Shown: positions 1-7,992 of the stretch, in pieces
How the letters are laid out: every line of letters starts with the position of its first letter
Position numbering within the stretch: position 1 is the stretch's first letter
NCBI GenBank assembly: GCA_964596645.1
Contig: CAZQVB010000061.1
Location: 1 to 19,656 of the forward strand
Origin: CAVQEK01 sp964596645
GTDB lineage: Bacteria; Bacteroidota; Bacteroidia; Cytophagales; Cyclobacteriaceae
DNA length: 19,656 bases
Direction of reading: 5' to 3'
The notes under the pieces: model-generated
The model's input: the letters and a program-made list of their open reading frames with translations, nothing else
Told to the model about the DNA's origin: nothing
Databases searched by the model: none
Program-made: the position numbers and the translations under genes

Positions 1-100
1 ACAGTTTTTGGGGTTTAGGTAGGGATCCTGTCAACCTATTTCATGAGGAGGTAATACATCACAATTCCAGTTCACAAGTCTACCAGATCCACCAATCTCC

Positions 101-277
101 CTCCGAAACTGACGAAACACCCGCGCAAAGCCACGCTAAAAAGGTATTTCAAAGGTTATTTGGACAAGACTGGATTGAGGCTCTTGCTTTATTTTCCAAT
201 ATTCCATGGTCTTTGGCACACAGACCATTGCGTGCGGCAGGCCTAGCGCGCATGCACCAACCTTTTTAGTCATCCTG
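101..277. repeat. Direct repeat, copy 1 (about 180 bp, diverged)
   Basis: This segment matches 580-762 along its whole length, from the shared start CTCCGAAACTGACGAAACAC to the shared end CAxCCTG (agtcatcctg). Copy 1 is 177 bases and copy 2 is 183; most of the difference is a small indel near 141 (copy 1) or 620 (copy 2). By eye well over 80% of positions agree. The element contains an inverted repeat, ATGGTCT at 206-212 and AGACCAT at 222-228, which is perfect here and has one mismatch in copy 2. No open frame is conserved between the copies, so a non-coding repeat is more likely than a duplicated gene piece. Confidence 0.85.
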
Positions 278-292
278 AACTTGTTTCAGGAT
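272..292. repeat. REP-like palindrome
   Basis: Perfect 8-bp arms, ATCCTGAA and TTCAGGAT, flank a 5-base loop (CTTGT). It begins exactly where repeat copy 1 ends. From memory, palindromes of this kind (gtcatcctgaac...ttcaggat) are scattered between genes in many Bacteroidota genomes. The second repeat copy carries only the first bases of it (tcatcctg, ending at 762) and then diverges. Confidence 0.6.
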
Positions 293-332
293 CTGTTGGC
301 TATTGTCAAAGCCGCGAATAATGCACGCCGGC
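290..332. repeat. Dispersed repeat segment shared with 19494-19538
   Basis: The block contains ggctattg, then gccg, then ataatgc and ccggc, in the same order and at nearly the same spacing as 19494-19538 at the right end. The two align with a few substitutions and small indels. It follows directly on the palindrome at 272-292, so the palindrome and this block probably form one composite intergenic element. Confidence 0.55.
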
Positions 333-476
333 GGGTCAAAACAACAGGCATTCGGCTGCGCCAGCACGTATGAGAGCATTGTTTTGACAAGACTTTTCTT
401 TGGTTCGTTCCTTTTCATCAACTGGAAAAGAAATGAATAGCCACAGCTGATCTGTATCTTCTAAAGCATCTCTATT

Positions 477-525
477 TCACCGGTAAAGCATTCACTTGCC
501 GATGCTTCCAAAAGTCTTTAACCCC
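477..525. repeat. Dispersed 49-bp repeat shared with 19359-19407
   Basis: Both copies are 49 bases long and start with TCACCGGTAAAGC. By my count they agree at about 43 of 49 positions and include the shared block ATGCTTCCAAAAG. They have the same orientation but are nearly 19 kb apart, in the two gene-free ends. No reading frame or named element is recognised. Confidence 0.75.
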
Positions 526-579
526 ACACCGCCAGTCTGGCGTATTTCACTCCACGGGCCGTGGGGCCGCGTCATGTCA

Positions 580-762
580 CTCCGAAACTGACGAAACACC
601 CGCACAAGGCCACGCTAAACAGCCAAAGGTGTTTCGAAGGTTTTCCGGACAAGACTGAATAGAGGCTCTTGCATTATTTTCCAATATTCCATAGTCTTTG
701 GCACACAGACCATTGCGTGCGGCAGGCACCGCGTACATGCACCAACTTTTTCAGTCATCCTG
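580..762. repeat. Direct repeat, copy 2 (about 180 bp, diverged)
   Basis: This is the partner of 101-277. It ends 22 bases before the fabD stop codon, so it lies in the region where fabD transcription should end. The palindrome that follows copy 1 is missing: after tcatcctg the sequence diverges. Confidence 0.85.
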
Positions 763-784
763 CTTACCGCACGGGCAGAGTTTT

Positions 785-1657
785 TTAAATGCTCACCGCA
801 GCCGCTTCTGGTGCTATTTTTTTTACCAGGCCCTGAAGTACCTTTCCGGGCCCGCATTCTATAAATTCTGTAGCACCATCGGCCACCATGCGCTGCACGG
901 ACTGCGTCCACCGGACGGGAGCCGTGAGCTGGGCAATCAGGTTTTCTTTGATTACTTCCACATCTGAGGACGGTTGGGCGGTGGCGTTTTGGTACACCGG
1001 GCACAGCGGCTTGCCAAACCTGGCGTTTCTGATGGCCTCTGCCAGCTCTTGCCTGGCCGGCTCCATGAGTGGCGAATGAAAAGCTCCGCCCACAGGCAGT
1101 GGCAAAGCACGCTTGGCACCTGCCTCTTTCATCTTTTCGCAGGCCAGCTCCACACCCTTGTTGCTGCCCGATATTACCAGCTGGCCAGGGCAGTTATAAT
1201 TAGCCGCTACCACTACTTGATCTATTTCAGCGCATATCTCTTCCACCTTGTCGTCGGGCAGGCCGAGTATGGCCGCCATGGTGGAGGGGTTTTGCTCACA
1301 AGCCTTCTGCATGGCCTGCGCCCGAGCATATACCAGTTTCAGGCCGTCTTCAAAGGAAAGTGTACGATTGGCCACCAGGGCAGAAAATTCGCCCAGACTA
1401 TGGCCCGCCACCATATCGGGACGGAAGTCGTCCTGGATGAGCGCCAATACCACGGAATGTAAAAAAATAGCAGGCTGCGTCACCTTTGTTTGCTTCAGGT
1501 CGTCGGCACTGCCTTCAAACATGATGTCGGTAATGCGAAAACCCAGCACGTTGTTGGCCGATTCCAACAGCACTTTGGCCTTTTCTTTTTGTTCGTACAG
1601 ATCTTTGGCCATGCCGGGAAATTGAGCTCCCTGTCCGGGAAAAATATACGCTTTCAT
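785..1657 (-). CDS. fabD: Malonyl-CoA:ACP transacylase FabD
   Basis: FabD moves the malonyl group from CoA to acyl carrier protein in the cytoplasm and so supplies the extender unit for type II fatty-acid synthesis. The 290-residue product has normal length. It starts MKAYIFPGQGAQ, with the oxyanion Gln at 11. The nucleophile elbow GHSLGE places the catalytic Ser at 87, the malonate-binding Arg is 112 (VYARAQAM), and the catalytic His is 194 (GAFHSPLM). The start is clear because the PGQGAQ motif must lie within the first dozen residues. The gene stands alone, with no fabH, fabG or acpP beside it here. A possible promoter box lies at 1749-1756, and no hairpin terminator was found before the downstream repeat. 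Confidence 0.97.
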   Translation of the reverse strand: MKAYIFPGQGAQFPGMAKDLYEQKEKAKVLLESANNVLGFRITDIMFEGSADDLKQTKVTQPAIFLHSVVLALIQDDFRPDMVAGHSLGEFSALVANRTLSFEDGLKLVYARAQAMQKACEQNPSTMAAILGLPDDKVEEICAEIDQVVVAANYNCPGQLVISGSNKGVELACEKMKEAGAKRALPLPVGGAFHSPLMEPARQELAEAIRNARFGKPLCPVYQNATAQPSSDVEVIKENLIAQLTAPVRWTQSVQRMVADGATEFIECGPGKVLQGLVKKIAPEAAAVSI

Positions 1658-2101
1658 GTCGTCTGTTTTAGATTATCAAAATGTTTCGTCGCCACTGAGG
1701 CATAAGGCAGGATACAATGAACATTCTTGCGCTATACCGCCAGGCGGGCAAAAATACATATTCTGATCAAACAGCCCTTGGGGTAAAAGCCAAAGAATGC
1801 AGTGCTTCCATTTCCCCTGGTTTTCACCGACAGCCCAGGAAAGAGGTTCAGCCTGGAGTCAGGTTACCTCACGCGTGTAGTGAGGAATAAAAGTTTGGCC
1901 ATTGGCAGGCGGACAAGGGAGTGATCTCCAGCACATTCAGTAAGCCGCATGGCCTGCTTTTTTTTATTTCATAATTAGGGCATGTTCTAAAACGGCCCAT
2001 TATTCATTTTTTCGCAGTGTCTATCTTTCTAATTTGGCATTTGCCTTTCTAACATATAAAGACGCGCCTCTGGCTTCGTCGTCCATAGAAAATGTGGTGG
2101 A
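1658..2101. other. Gene-free 444-base region between fabD and the secreted-protein gene
   Basis: This is a divergent intergenic region. It should carry the fabD promoter (candidate -7 box at 1749-1756, minus strand) and the promoter of the plus-strand gene at 2102. I found no exact TAnnTTTG box in front of the latter. Around 1737-1747 there is a small hairpin with arms CCGCC/GGCGG. No frame or RNA gene is recognised in the rest. Confidence 0.5.
1749..1756 (-). promoter_or_regulatory. Possible -7 box for fabD
   Basis: Read on the minus strand the bases are TATTTTTG, which fits the Bacteroidota -7 consensus TAnnTTTG. It lies 91 bases upstream of the fabD start codon. No TTTG-type -33 box was seen at the usual 19-20 bp, so this is a weak call. 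Confidence 0.3.
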
Positions 2102-2488
2102 ATGATTAAACATACGTTGGTCTTTTTCCTTTTGATGGGCTCCCTGGCCTCCGCTGTAGAAGTGCATGCCCAGCGCTATCGTGCAGAAAATGACCTTGGC
2201 CGTGAGGAACGAGTAGAGTTCAATGCCTTCAAAAATGGCGAGGCACTCGAATTTTCCTGGCAGATCAGCAGCACACGTCAGATTAAATCAGTGGAGCTGA
2301 GCAAAGGACATCCTGATAAAAACGACATTACCTGGACCACCGTGAAAAGTTTTGAAGACCAGTCTGCCGGATACGTCGATACCGATCCGGAACTGGGCGA
2401 GCTCCACTACCGCCTGCGCGTAATAGGCGCCGACGGCACAGTACGCGAGTATCTGCCCACATTCAAGCTCAAAAAAGACGACGCTTAG
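2102..2488 (+). CDS. Small secreted protein, predicted beta-sandwich
   Basis: I do not recognise a named family. The 128-residue protein begins with a typical signal peptide: a short positive start (MIKH), a hydrophobic stretch to about residue 19, then AEVHAQ-type residues with likely cleavage after Ala23. The mature part of about 105 residues alternates hydrophobic and polar residues (EFSWQI, IKSVELSKG, GELHYRLRVIGADG, REYLPTFKL). This is the pattern of a fibronectin-III-like or similar beta-sandwich in Bacteroidota exported proteins. It is probably periplasmic or surface-exposed and lacks a lipobox. It is the only plus-strand gene in the first 14 kb and converges on the PLP enzyme, with 18 bases between the two stop codons and no terminator hairpin between them. 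Confidence 0.75.
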   Translation: MIKHTLVFFLLMGSLASAVEVHAQRYRAENDLGREERVEFNAFKNGEALEFSWQISSTRQIKSVELSKGHPDKNDITWTTVKSFEDQSAGYVDTDPELGELHYRLRVIGADGTVREYLPTFKLKKDDA

Positions 2489-2506
2489 TTCTTTCCGCTG
2501 CGCTTA

Positions 2507-3877
2507 TTAGCTGGTCGTCATCGCCATCAGCAGGTCGTGCTGAGTGATGATGTGCACAGCATTCTCCTTATCGCGCACCAGCAGCGCCTTATTTTGATTG
2601 TTGATGAGGGACGACAGCACATCCACCGTATTGTCCATAGCCACAAACTGCAGCGGGGCATCCATGATTTCACCTACGGTAGCATCGCGTATGCCCGGTT
2701 TTTCTATCATCATATTCAAAATTTTGGTGTCGGTGATGCTGCCCACGAAGTCATTGCCATCGCATACCGGCAATTGCGATATGCCCTTTTTATTCAGCAC
2801 CTGTATGGCTTCACTGATCTTCATGTTTTTACCAATCGTTTCCAGCTTGTCTGCACCTTTCCATCGCACTATGTCTTTGGCTGTGGCAAACTCCCGCGAT
2901 TCGAAAAATCCATGATCGCGCATCCATGTGTCGTTGTACACTTTGCCCAAATACCGGGTACCGTGATCGGGCAGAATAATCACCATCATGTCGTCTTCCT
3001 GCATGTTGGCTTTGGCATATTCCAATGCGCCGTACACGGCTGAGCCACACGACCAGCCCACGAAAAGTCCCTCTTCACGTGCCAGCCGCCTGGCCATCAC
3101 GGCGGCATCTTTATCGGTCACTTTTATAAACCTGTCAATGATGCTGAAGTCGACATTTTGTGGCAGTATATCTTCGCCTATGCCCTCGGTCATGTACGGA
3201 TATATTTCCTTTTCATCGAACTCACCCGTTTCGTGATATTTTTTGAAAACAGAGCCGTATCTGTCGATGCCGATGGCACGCACATCGGCATTTTTTTCTT
3301 TCAGGTATTTGGCCGTGCCACACATAGAGCCCCCGGTGCCTACGCCGGCAGCCAGATGCGTGATTTTACCCTCTGTCTGTTCCCAAATCTCGGGGCCAGT
3401 GGTTTCGTAGTGCGCAGCGCTGTTACTCGGGTTGTCGTATTGGTTTACATAAAAAGCATTGGGCGTATCGGCTGCCAGCTTTTTTGCCACGGAGTAATAC
3501 GACCGCGGGTCTTCCGGCGACACGTTGGTGGGGCACACGATCACCTCGGCGCCCATGGCACGCAGTACGTCGATCTTCTCGCGCGACTGCTTATCGGCCA
3601 GGGTGAAAATGCACTTGTAGCCTTTGGCTATAGCGGCCAGCGCCAGGCCCATGCCGGTGTTGCCGGAGGTGCCTTCCACAATGGTACCGCCGGGCTTGAT
3701 GCGCCCGTCGCGCTCGGCATCTTCCACTATCTTGATGGCGATGCGGTCTTTCATCGAGTTGCCGGGGTTGAAATATTCTACCTTCACCAGCACGGTGCCT
3801 TTCACTCCCTGTGCTACCTTGTTCAGTTTTATGAGCGGCGTATTGCCTATGGTTTCTATGATGGAGTTGTAATACAT
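2507..3877 (-). CDS. PLP-dependent cystathionine beta-synthase/cysteine synthase with C-terminal CBS pair
   Basis: A fold-type II PLP enzyme that should replace the beta-substituent of serine, acetylserine or a similar substrate with a thiol, giving cystathionine or cysteine. With the start at 3877 (MYYNSIIETIGNTPLIKL) the protein has 456 residues. An in-frame ATG at 3901 would add eight residues (MRQEKKKD), which are unlike the family. The PLP lysine is in NPGNSMKDR (Lys43), the substrate loop is EGTSGNTGMG, and the phosphate loop is GVGTGGS. The last 120 or so residues (from about KISEAIQVL) are two CBS motifs, a likely nucleotide or S-adenosylmethionine sensor. There is no N-terminal heme segment as in animal CBS. 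The sequence cannot separate cystathionine from cysteine synthesis. It follows the M14 peptidase gene by 92 bases. Confidence 0.9.
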   Translation of the reverse strand: MYYNSIIETIGNTPLIKLNKVAQGVKGTVLVKVEYFNPGNSMKDRIAIKIVEDAERDGRIKPGGTIVEGTSGNTGMGLALAAIAKGYKCIFTLADKQSREKIDVLRAMGAEVIVCPTNVSPEDPRSYYSVAKKLAADTPNAFYVNQYDNPSNSAAHYETTGPEIWEQTEGKITHLAAGVGTGGSMCGTAKYLKEKNADVRAIGIDRYGSVFKKYHETGEFDEKEIYPYMTEGIGEDILPQNVDFSIIDRFIKVTDKDAAVMARRLAREEGLFVGWSCGSAVYGALEYAKANMQEDDMMVIILPDHGTRYLGKVYNDTWMRDHGFFESREFATAKDIVRWKGADKLETIGKNMKISEAIQVLNKKGISQLPVCDGNDFVGSITDTKILNMMIEKPGIRDATVGEIMDAPLQFVAMDNTVDVLSSLINNQNKALLVRDKENAVHIITQHDLLMAMTTS

Positions 3878-3969
3878 ATCTTTCTTTTTTTCCTGCCTCA
3901 ATTCCTATCCGAACGATGCTGCAGGTTGGTTGTTTGTGAAATCAATTAATCGATCGAAGCTTTCTGCAA

Positions 3970-6531
3970 TTATTTTGTTTGAACAATGGGGGTAAAGTAA
4001 ATGGCGTTCATCAGCAACTTGGTGCTGCTATACCAATATCCACGAAAATTGGGGTTGTCTGCCATCGCTACTATTTTTCCCAGGCCATAGTCCGCAACGG
4101 TTACTGCCGCTGTGTTTTTAATGTGTTCAATGCTTTCATTGTTTGCATAGCCGCTCAGCCGTGGTTTATCCGTGTAGTACGCCGGATGTGCAAGTGCACG
4201 CGATTTAGCTTTTATAGTCAATTCGCTGTTTTTGAACATAGCCAATTGGTCTTTTTCATATCCGTAAAACAACGGGTGTGTGCGGTCAATGCGTACATTG
4301 AATATGGCGCCGCCGATCTGTCGTGCTCCTTTATAGTTTTCGTAAGCGGCGTAGGGTACCTGTGCGGCCGTATCGAGCGGATTGTGCGCCAGCTCAAAAC
4401 CGGCCAGGTTGGCTTTTTCCAGCCAGCGCAGCGCCCCTTTCCAGGCGACGATCCGGCCGCCGTCCTGCACCCAACGCTTTATCTTTTCCTGCCCGGCTGC
4501 ATCTAAGGCGCTATACGAGCCATCGGGCATCAAAAGCACATTATAGCTGTTCAGCTTTATTCTGTTCAATATATCGACAGGCAGCAGGGTCAAGTCCATT
4601 CCAAACTGGTGATCGAGCAAATGCCAGGTTTCCCCGGCTTCGTAGCCAGAAACATTCGTGCCTACCAGCATGGCAATGCGCGGCTTTGTAATGGTTTCAA
4701 GCGCCGGGCTGCCAATATCCACACCATCAGGCGTATAGCCCGTTTCCAGAGCATACACATCTACATGGTATTGATTTGCATATTTCTCTATCAGGTCGTA
4801 GATAAATTGGTTGGATTTGGCCTGCAGGCCCAAAGGCAATACAACAGTACCTCGAGCATGTTGGCGGCCCTTTATGTCGGTAAATGGCTCGGTGGCCACT
4901 TTCAGCAATAAATCTTGTCGCAGCAACTGATTGACGAGCGCCGGAGCATTGTGGCTGTGCCAGTCGATGGCGTAGGCGTACCGGCTTTTCCACTCGGCAC
5001 CGCCTTCAGGAAACACGAGTGTATCTACCCTTTCGCCTACCAGGTCGTCGGCTATGTTTTTATTGTTCAGCGACTCTATATCCACATCGTAGGCCAAATC
5101 CATGGTCCAGGTGGAGACATCATAAAAAAGGCTGTCTTCAAATTTTGTTCTGCGCTCAAAGAGGGCTTTGATGAGCCTGTACTGAGGTTGGGCCATGGGC
5201 ACTATAAAGCTGTGGCCGGCCAGAAACGCCCGATCATTTACCTGCACATTTTTCAGCGGCGCATACACCTGTACCTGGTGCTTCATGAGCAGGTCTGCCA
5301 GGTAATGTGCTTTCAGCGCATCTTTGTCGTTTCCAAATACAATTGCTTTCGCTTCGTCTTTCCTGGCCATTTCCAATGACGAGGAATAAAAATCGCGCTG
5401 ATGCCGGAGCAGTTCTTCGCGCAGCTCTATACCCGCCTTGAGGGTAGAGAGCGAAGCGAGCAATTGGTTTTTTATGGTAAATGGAAAAGACAACAGGCCG
5501 TTTTCTGTATGGCGCAACTTACCCCGCGAAGAGGCCTGTTCGAAAAGAATGCCTACCGCACCATTGAGATCGGGATAGGTAGAGCCCTTGCCGAGATAGT
5601 AGTCGTCGAAGCTTTCTTTGGAGTAGTAGAGCCGCAGGTTCTTATCGAAAAGGCGCGCGTGGTATGCCGCTATCTTTTCAGTGAGTTCGCGGGTACGGGC
5701 AGGGGTGCCCGGGTACACCCGGCTGGTGATGCCGGGCTGAAAGAAGAAAGTGTTGTTGTGGCTCATCTCATGATGGTCGGTCTGGATGTTGGGCCGCCAC
5801 TTATAAAAAAGCTGCAGCCGTGCCTGCGACTCCGGCTGAGTAGCCAACAGCCAGTCTCTGTTCAGGTCGAACCAATAATGGTTGGTACGCCCGGAGGGCC
5901 AGGGCTCGTGAAATTCGCGGTTGTTCTGGTCGGCCACCAGATTTTCCGATTTATGCTGATTTACCCAGTTCGAAAACCGCTGCAGTCCGTCCGGGTTCAG
6001 GCACGGATCGATCAGTATCACCGTCTTCTGCAGCAAAGAGTCTATCTCCGTGCTTTGGGCGGCTGCCAGGTAGTAGGCCAGCAAGGGTGCCGCGTTGCTG
6101 CCACTGGCCTCATTGCCATGAATGCTGTAGCCCAGGCGAACTACCAAAGGGGCCGACTGCATGTCGGTAGAAGCGTATGGGTCGCTGATCTTTAAATGTT
6201 CCTGCCGTATTTGTTCCAGCCGCGTATGATTGGCCGCTGAGGTAATGGTGACGTTGAGCAGCGGCCGGTGTTCGTGCGTATAGCCATATACTTCTACCTG
6301 CACCTTGTCGGAGGCCCTGACCAGTTCATAAAAATAGTACACGAGCTTGTCGTGGCTCAGATGCCACTCGCCGATCTCATGACCGATCACAGCTTCCGGA
6401 GTGGGCACAGCGGCATCTAAGCTCACATTTTCCGGAAGGTAATAGAAGAGGTTGGTTTGCGCTAAACCGCTAACATGGCTGAGCATGATCAGTAGAAAAC
6501 AACCTAAAGCCGTCGTTCGCATGATGGGCAT
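3970..6531 (-). CDS. Secreted M14-family zinc carboxypeptidase-like protein
   Basis: A predicted exported metallopeptidase. With the start at 6531 the protein has 853 residues (6522, three codons later, is equally possible). The longer in-frame start at 6621 would overlap the upstream gene and put about 30 polar residues before the signal peptide. The signal peptide runs MRTTALGCFLLIMLSHVSG, with cleavage near LAQ. The M14 zinc site is visible: HGNE at about residues 138-141, then NPDG near 179 and DHHEM near 252-256. The usual glutamate is probably the one in GILFEQASSRG. After the catalytic domain comes a C-terminal half of about 400 residues, with a stretch (RIAMLVGTNVSGYEAGETW... VLLMPDGSY) that resembles a glutamine-amidotransferase-like fold, as in other large Bacteroidota M14 proteins. 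It is probably periplasmic or secreted. It sits 31 bases behind the ureohydrolase gene, likely on the same transcript. Confidence 0.88.
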   Translation of the reverse strand: MPIMRTTALGCFLLIMLSHVSGLAQTNLFYYLPENVSLDAAVPTPEAVIGHEIGEWHLSHDKLVYYFYELVRASDKVQVEVYGYTHEHRPLLNVTITSAANHTRLEQIRQEHLKISDPYASTDMQSAPLVVRLGYSIHGNEASGSNAAPLLAYYLAAAQSTEIDSLLQKTVILIDPCLNPDGLQRFSNWVNQHKSENLVADQNNREFHEPWPSGRTNHYWFDLNRDWLLATQPESQARLQLFYKWRPNIQTDHHEMSHNNTFFFQPGITSRVYPGTPARTRELTEKIAAYHARLFDKNLRLYYSKESFDDYYLGKGSTYPDLNGAVGILFEQASSRGKLRHTENGLLSFPFTIKNQLLASLSTLKAGIELREELLRHQRDFYSSSLEMARKDEAKAIVFGNDKDALKAHYLADLLMKHQVQVYAPLKNVQVNDRAFLAGHSFIVPMAQPQYRLIKALFERRTKFEDSLFYDVSTWTMDLAYDVDIESLNNKNIADDLVGERVDTLVFPEGGAEWKSRYAYAIDWHSHNAPALVNQLLRQDLLLKVATEPFTDIKGRQHARGTVVLPLGLQAKSNQFIYDLIEKYANQYHVDVYALETGYTPDGVDIGSPALETITKPRIAMLVGTNVSGYEAGETWHLLDHQFGMDLTLLPVDILNRIKLNSYNVLLMPDGSYSALDAAGQEKIKRWVQDGGRIVAWKGALRWLEKANLAGFELAHNPLDTAAQVPYAAYENYKGARQIGGAIFNVRIDRTHPLFYGYEKDQLAMFKNSELTIKAKSRALAHPAYYTDKPRLSGYANNESIEHIKNTAAVTVADYGLGKIVAMADNPNFRGYWYSSTKLLMNAIYFTPIVQTK

Positions 6532-6562
6532 TTTCCTGTTTATTTTCTTCACGAACACAAAA

Positions 6563-7745
6563 TTATATAAGCTTTCCTTGCACGGTGATCCAGCGCTCGG
6601 CCACCTCACCTTTGGTAGCAAGCTGATAATCTTTATAACTGCAGGGCACGATCAGGTTTCGATCAAAATCAAATTTGCCATGCGGGTAGGGCACTTCCAT
6701 CCACCACTTTTCGCTCAGCTTGCTCTTATAAAAAACAAGCGTGGCGGGTTCGGCGGGCATAGACACCACATAGCGCAGGTAGTCGCTTCCGCGAAAGTGT
6801 GACTCTTCTTTTCTATGGTAAAACCCTTCGATAAAGTACCAGATCATGGTAGCAACGACCGAAGCTGTTTTTTTATTGACGTCGTCGAGCGTAGGATTGT
6901 ATTCATAAAATCCTACGGAACTCAGTTTTTCATTCAGGCCTGCATACCAGCAAAGCTGACAGGCCTCCTCACCGGTAAGGCCAAAAGGCTGAGCCCTGCT
7001 GTTGCCCGGTGCGTCGGAAGATTTGATGGCGGTGATGTCGAAGCTCATCATATCGGCATCGCGTATCACAGGCTCCATATCGTCGATATGCTGCCGCAAA
7101 TAGCCCAATCTGTGGGCATCGAAGTAGAGCTTGCGCATCACTTCCAGCATCTCGTTGCTCACCAGGTAGGTTTGATATCCCAGTAGGCTGATGTTGAACA
7201 GGTAGTTGGGTTCGTGCGTCAGTATTTTATGAAGCATGTTGTGGTTGTCCACCGATTTCCCACCGCTGTTCATATCTAAAAAGGCATCGATGGCAAGCAC
7301 CGACACCAGCTTTTCTATTGGTTCATACGCCAGATACTGTGCGTATGTATGATCGTGCGTGCCTCCGATGATCACCGGCAGCACATCATTTCCTATCAAC
7401 ACATTGCAGACCTCCTTTAGCCGGCTGTGCGACTCCGACACATCGATGCCGGGGCGCAGGTTGTGGTCCCAGTTGNNNNNNNNNNCCAAGATCAACTATT
7501 TTGTATTGGCCACTTCCCTTCTTGAGCCGGTATAGCTTTTTTCTGATCTCATCGGCCGCTGCACCCGCACCTGTGTTACTGCCCGAGCCTCTGTCTTCTT
7601 GCAGCCCTATTATAGCCATATTGGCGCCCTTGTAGTCGGGCTGCCGCTCATAAAACACGCTGATGCTGCTGAAAAACGATGAGTGGTCATCTATGCCTTC
7701 AACAATTTCTTCGTCTATGGCAGAAAAAAATATTTTAAGATCCAT
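6563..7745 (-). CDS. Arginase-superfamily protein (Bacteroidota formimidoylglutamase type), interrupted by an assembly gap
   Basis: The gene is read from 7745 (MDLKIFFSAIDEEIVEG) to the stop at 6563. A run of ten N at 7476-7485 breaks it, and the frames on the two sides differ by one, so the run length is not the true one. The full product would have about 390 residues, normal for this group. The family members that are enzymes use two Mn ions held by six residues. Here motif 1 is GGTHDH (His kept). Motif 2 is DAFLD in place of DAHxD (one His replaced by Phe). Motif 3 is SFDITAI in place of SxDxDxxDP (second Asp replaced by Thr). Four of six ligands remain. The C-terminal part (MIWYFIEGFYHRK, KWWMEVP) is typical of Bacteroidota homologues usually named formimidoylglutamase. 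Whether it hydrolyses any guanidino or formimino substrate is open. First gene of a probable three-gene transcript. Confidence 0.85.
7476..7485. other. Assembly gap (10 N)
   Basis: Ten undetermined bases join two sequence pieces inside the ureohydrolase gene. The reading frame before and after the run shows that, if the gene is intact, the true number of bases here is a multiple of three, so ten is a placeholder. Confidence 0.97.
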
Positions 7746-7945
7746 GCTGTGCCATAATGGTGTTTTATGTCAAGACTTTTATTCGCTATCACGTATTCCT
7801 GTTCATCATCCCGCTGCTTCCCAGCCCGTCTTTTTGGTGAATGTTGTTGGCCAACGGTTAAGAAAACGAGCGTGTCGGGATAGAAGTGCCTGGGCGGGTT
7901 TGACTAATGGTTATATCTTATCTCAAGCTCTCTTTTCAACAAAAA

Positions 7946-7968
7946 GGGGAGAAAAACTTTTTCTCCCC
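7946..7968 (-). terminator. Intrinsic terminator of nqrF
   Basis: Perfect 11-bp arms (GGGGAGAAAAA and its complement) meet around a single base. The hairpin would in practice have a stem of about 9-10 bp. On the minus strand it is followed by TTTTT. It lies 24 bases after the nqrF stop and before the downstream ureohydrolase start, so it ends the nqrF transcript. Confidence 0.85.
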
Positions 7969-7992
7969 GCAATGCTGTTTTTCAATGTGCTG

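Larger units (their letters stand above)
1..784. other. Gene-free left end rich in repeats and hairpins
   Basis: I see no convincing coding sequence here. The short open frames that exist run through the repeats and resemble no family I know. The stretch is made of a diverged direct repeat (101-277 and 580-762), a REP-like palindrome (272-292), a segment shared with the right end of the window (477-525), and small hairpins: arms CGCCA/TGGCG at 530-542 and CCACGG/CCGTGG at 552-564. It looks like accumulated intergenic repeat sequence downstream of fabD. Confidence 0.6.

Noticed and set aside
615..1004. Minus-strand open frame of 129 codons overlapping the fabD end and repeat copy 2
   Set aside because: It runs through non-coding repeat sequence and a different frame of fabD; the frame is not kept in the other repeat copy.
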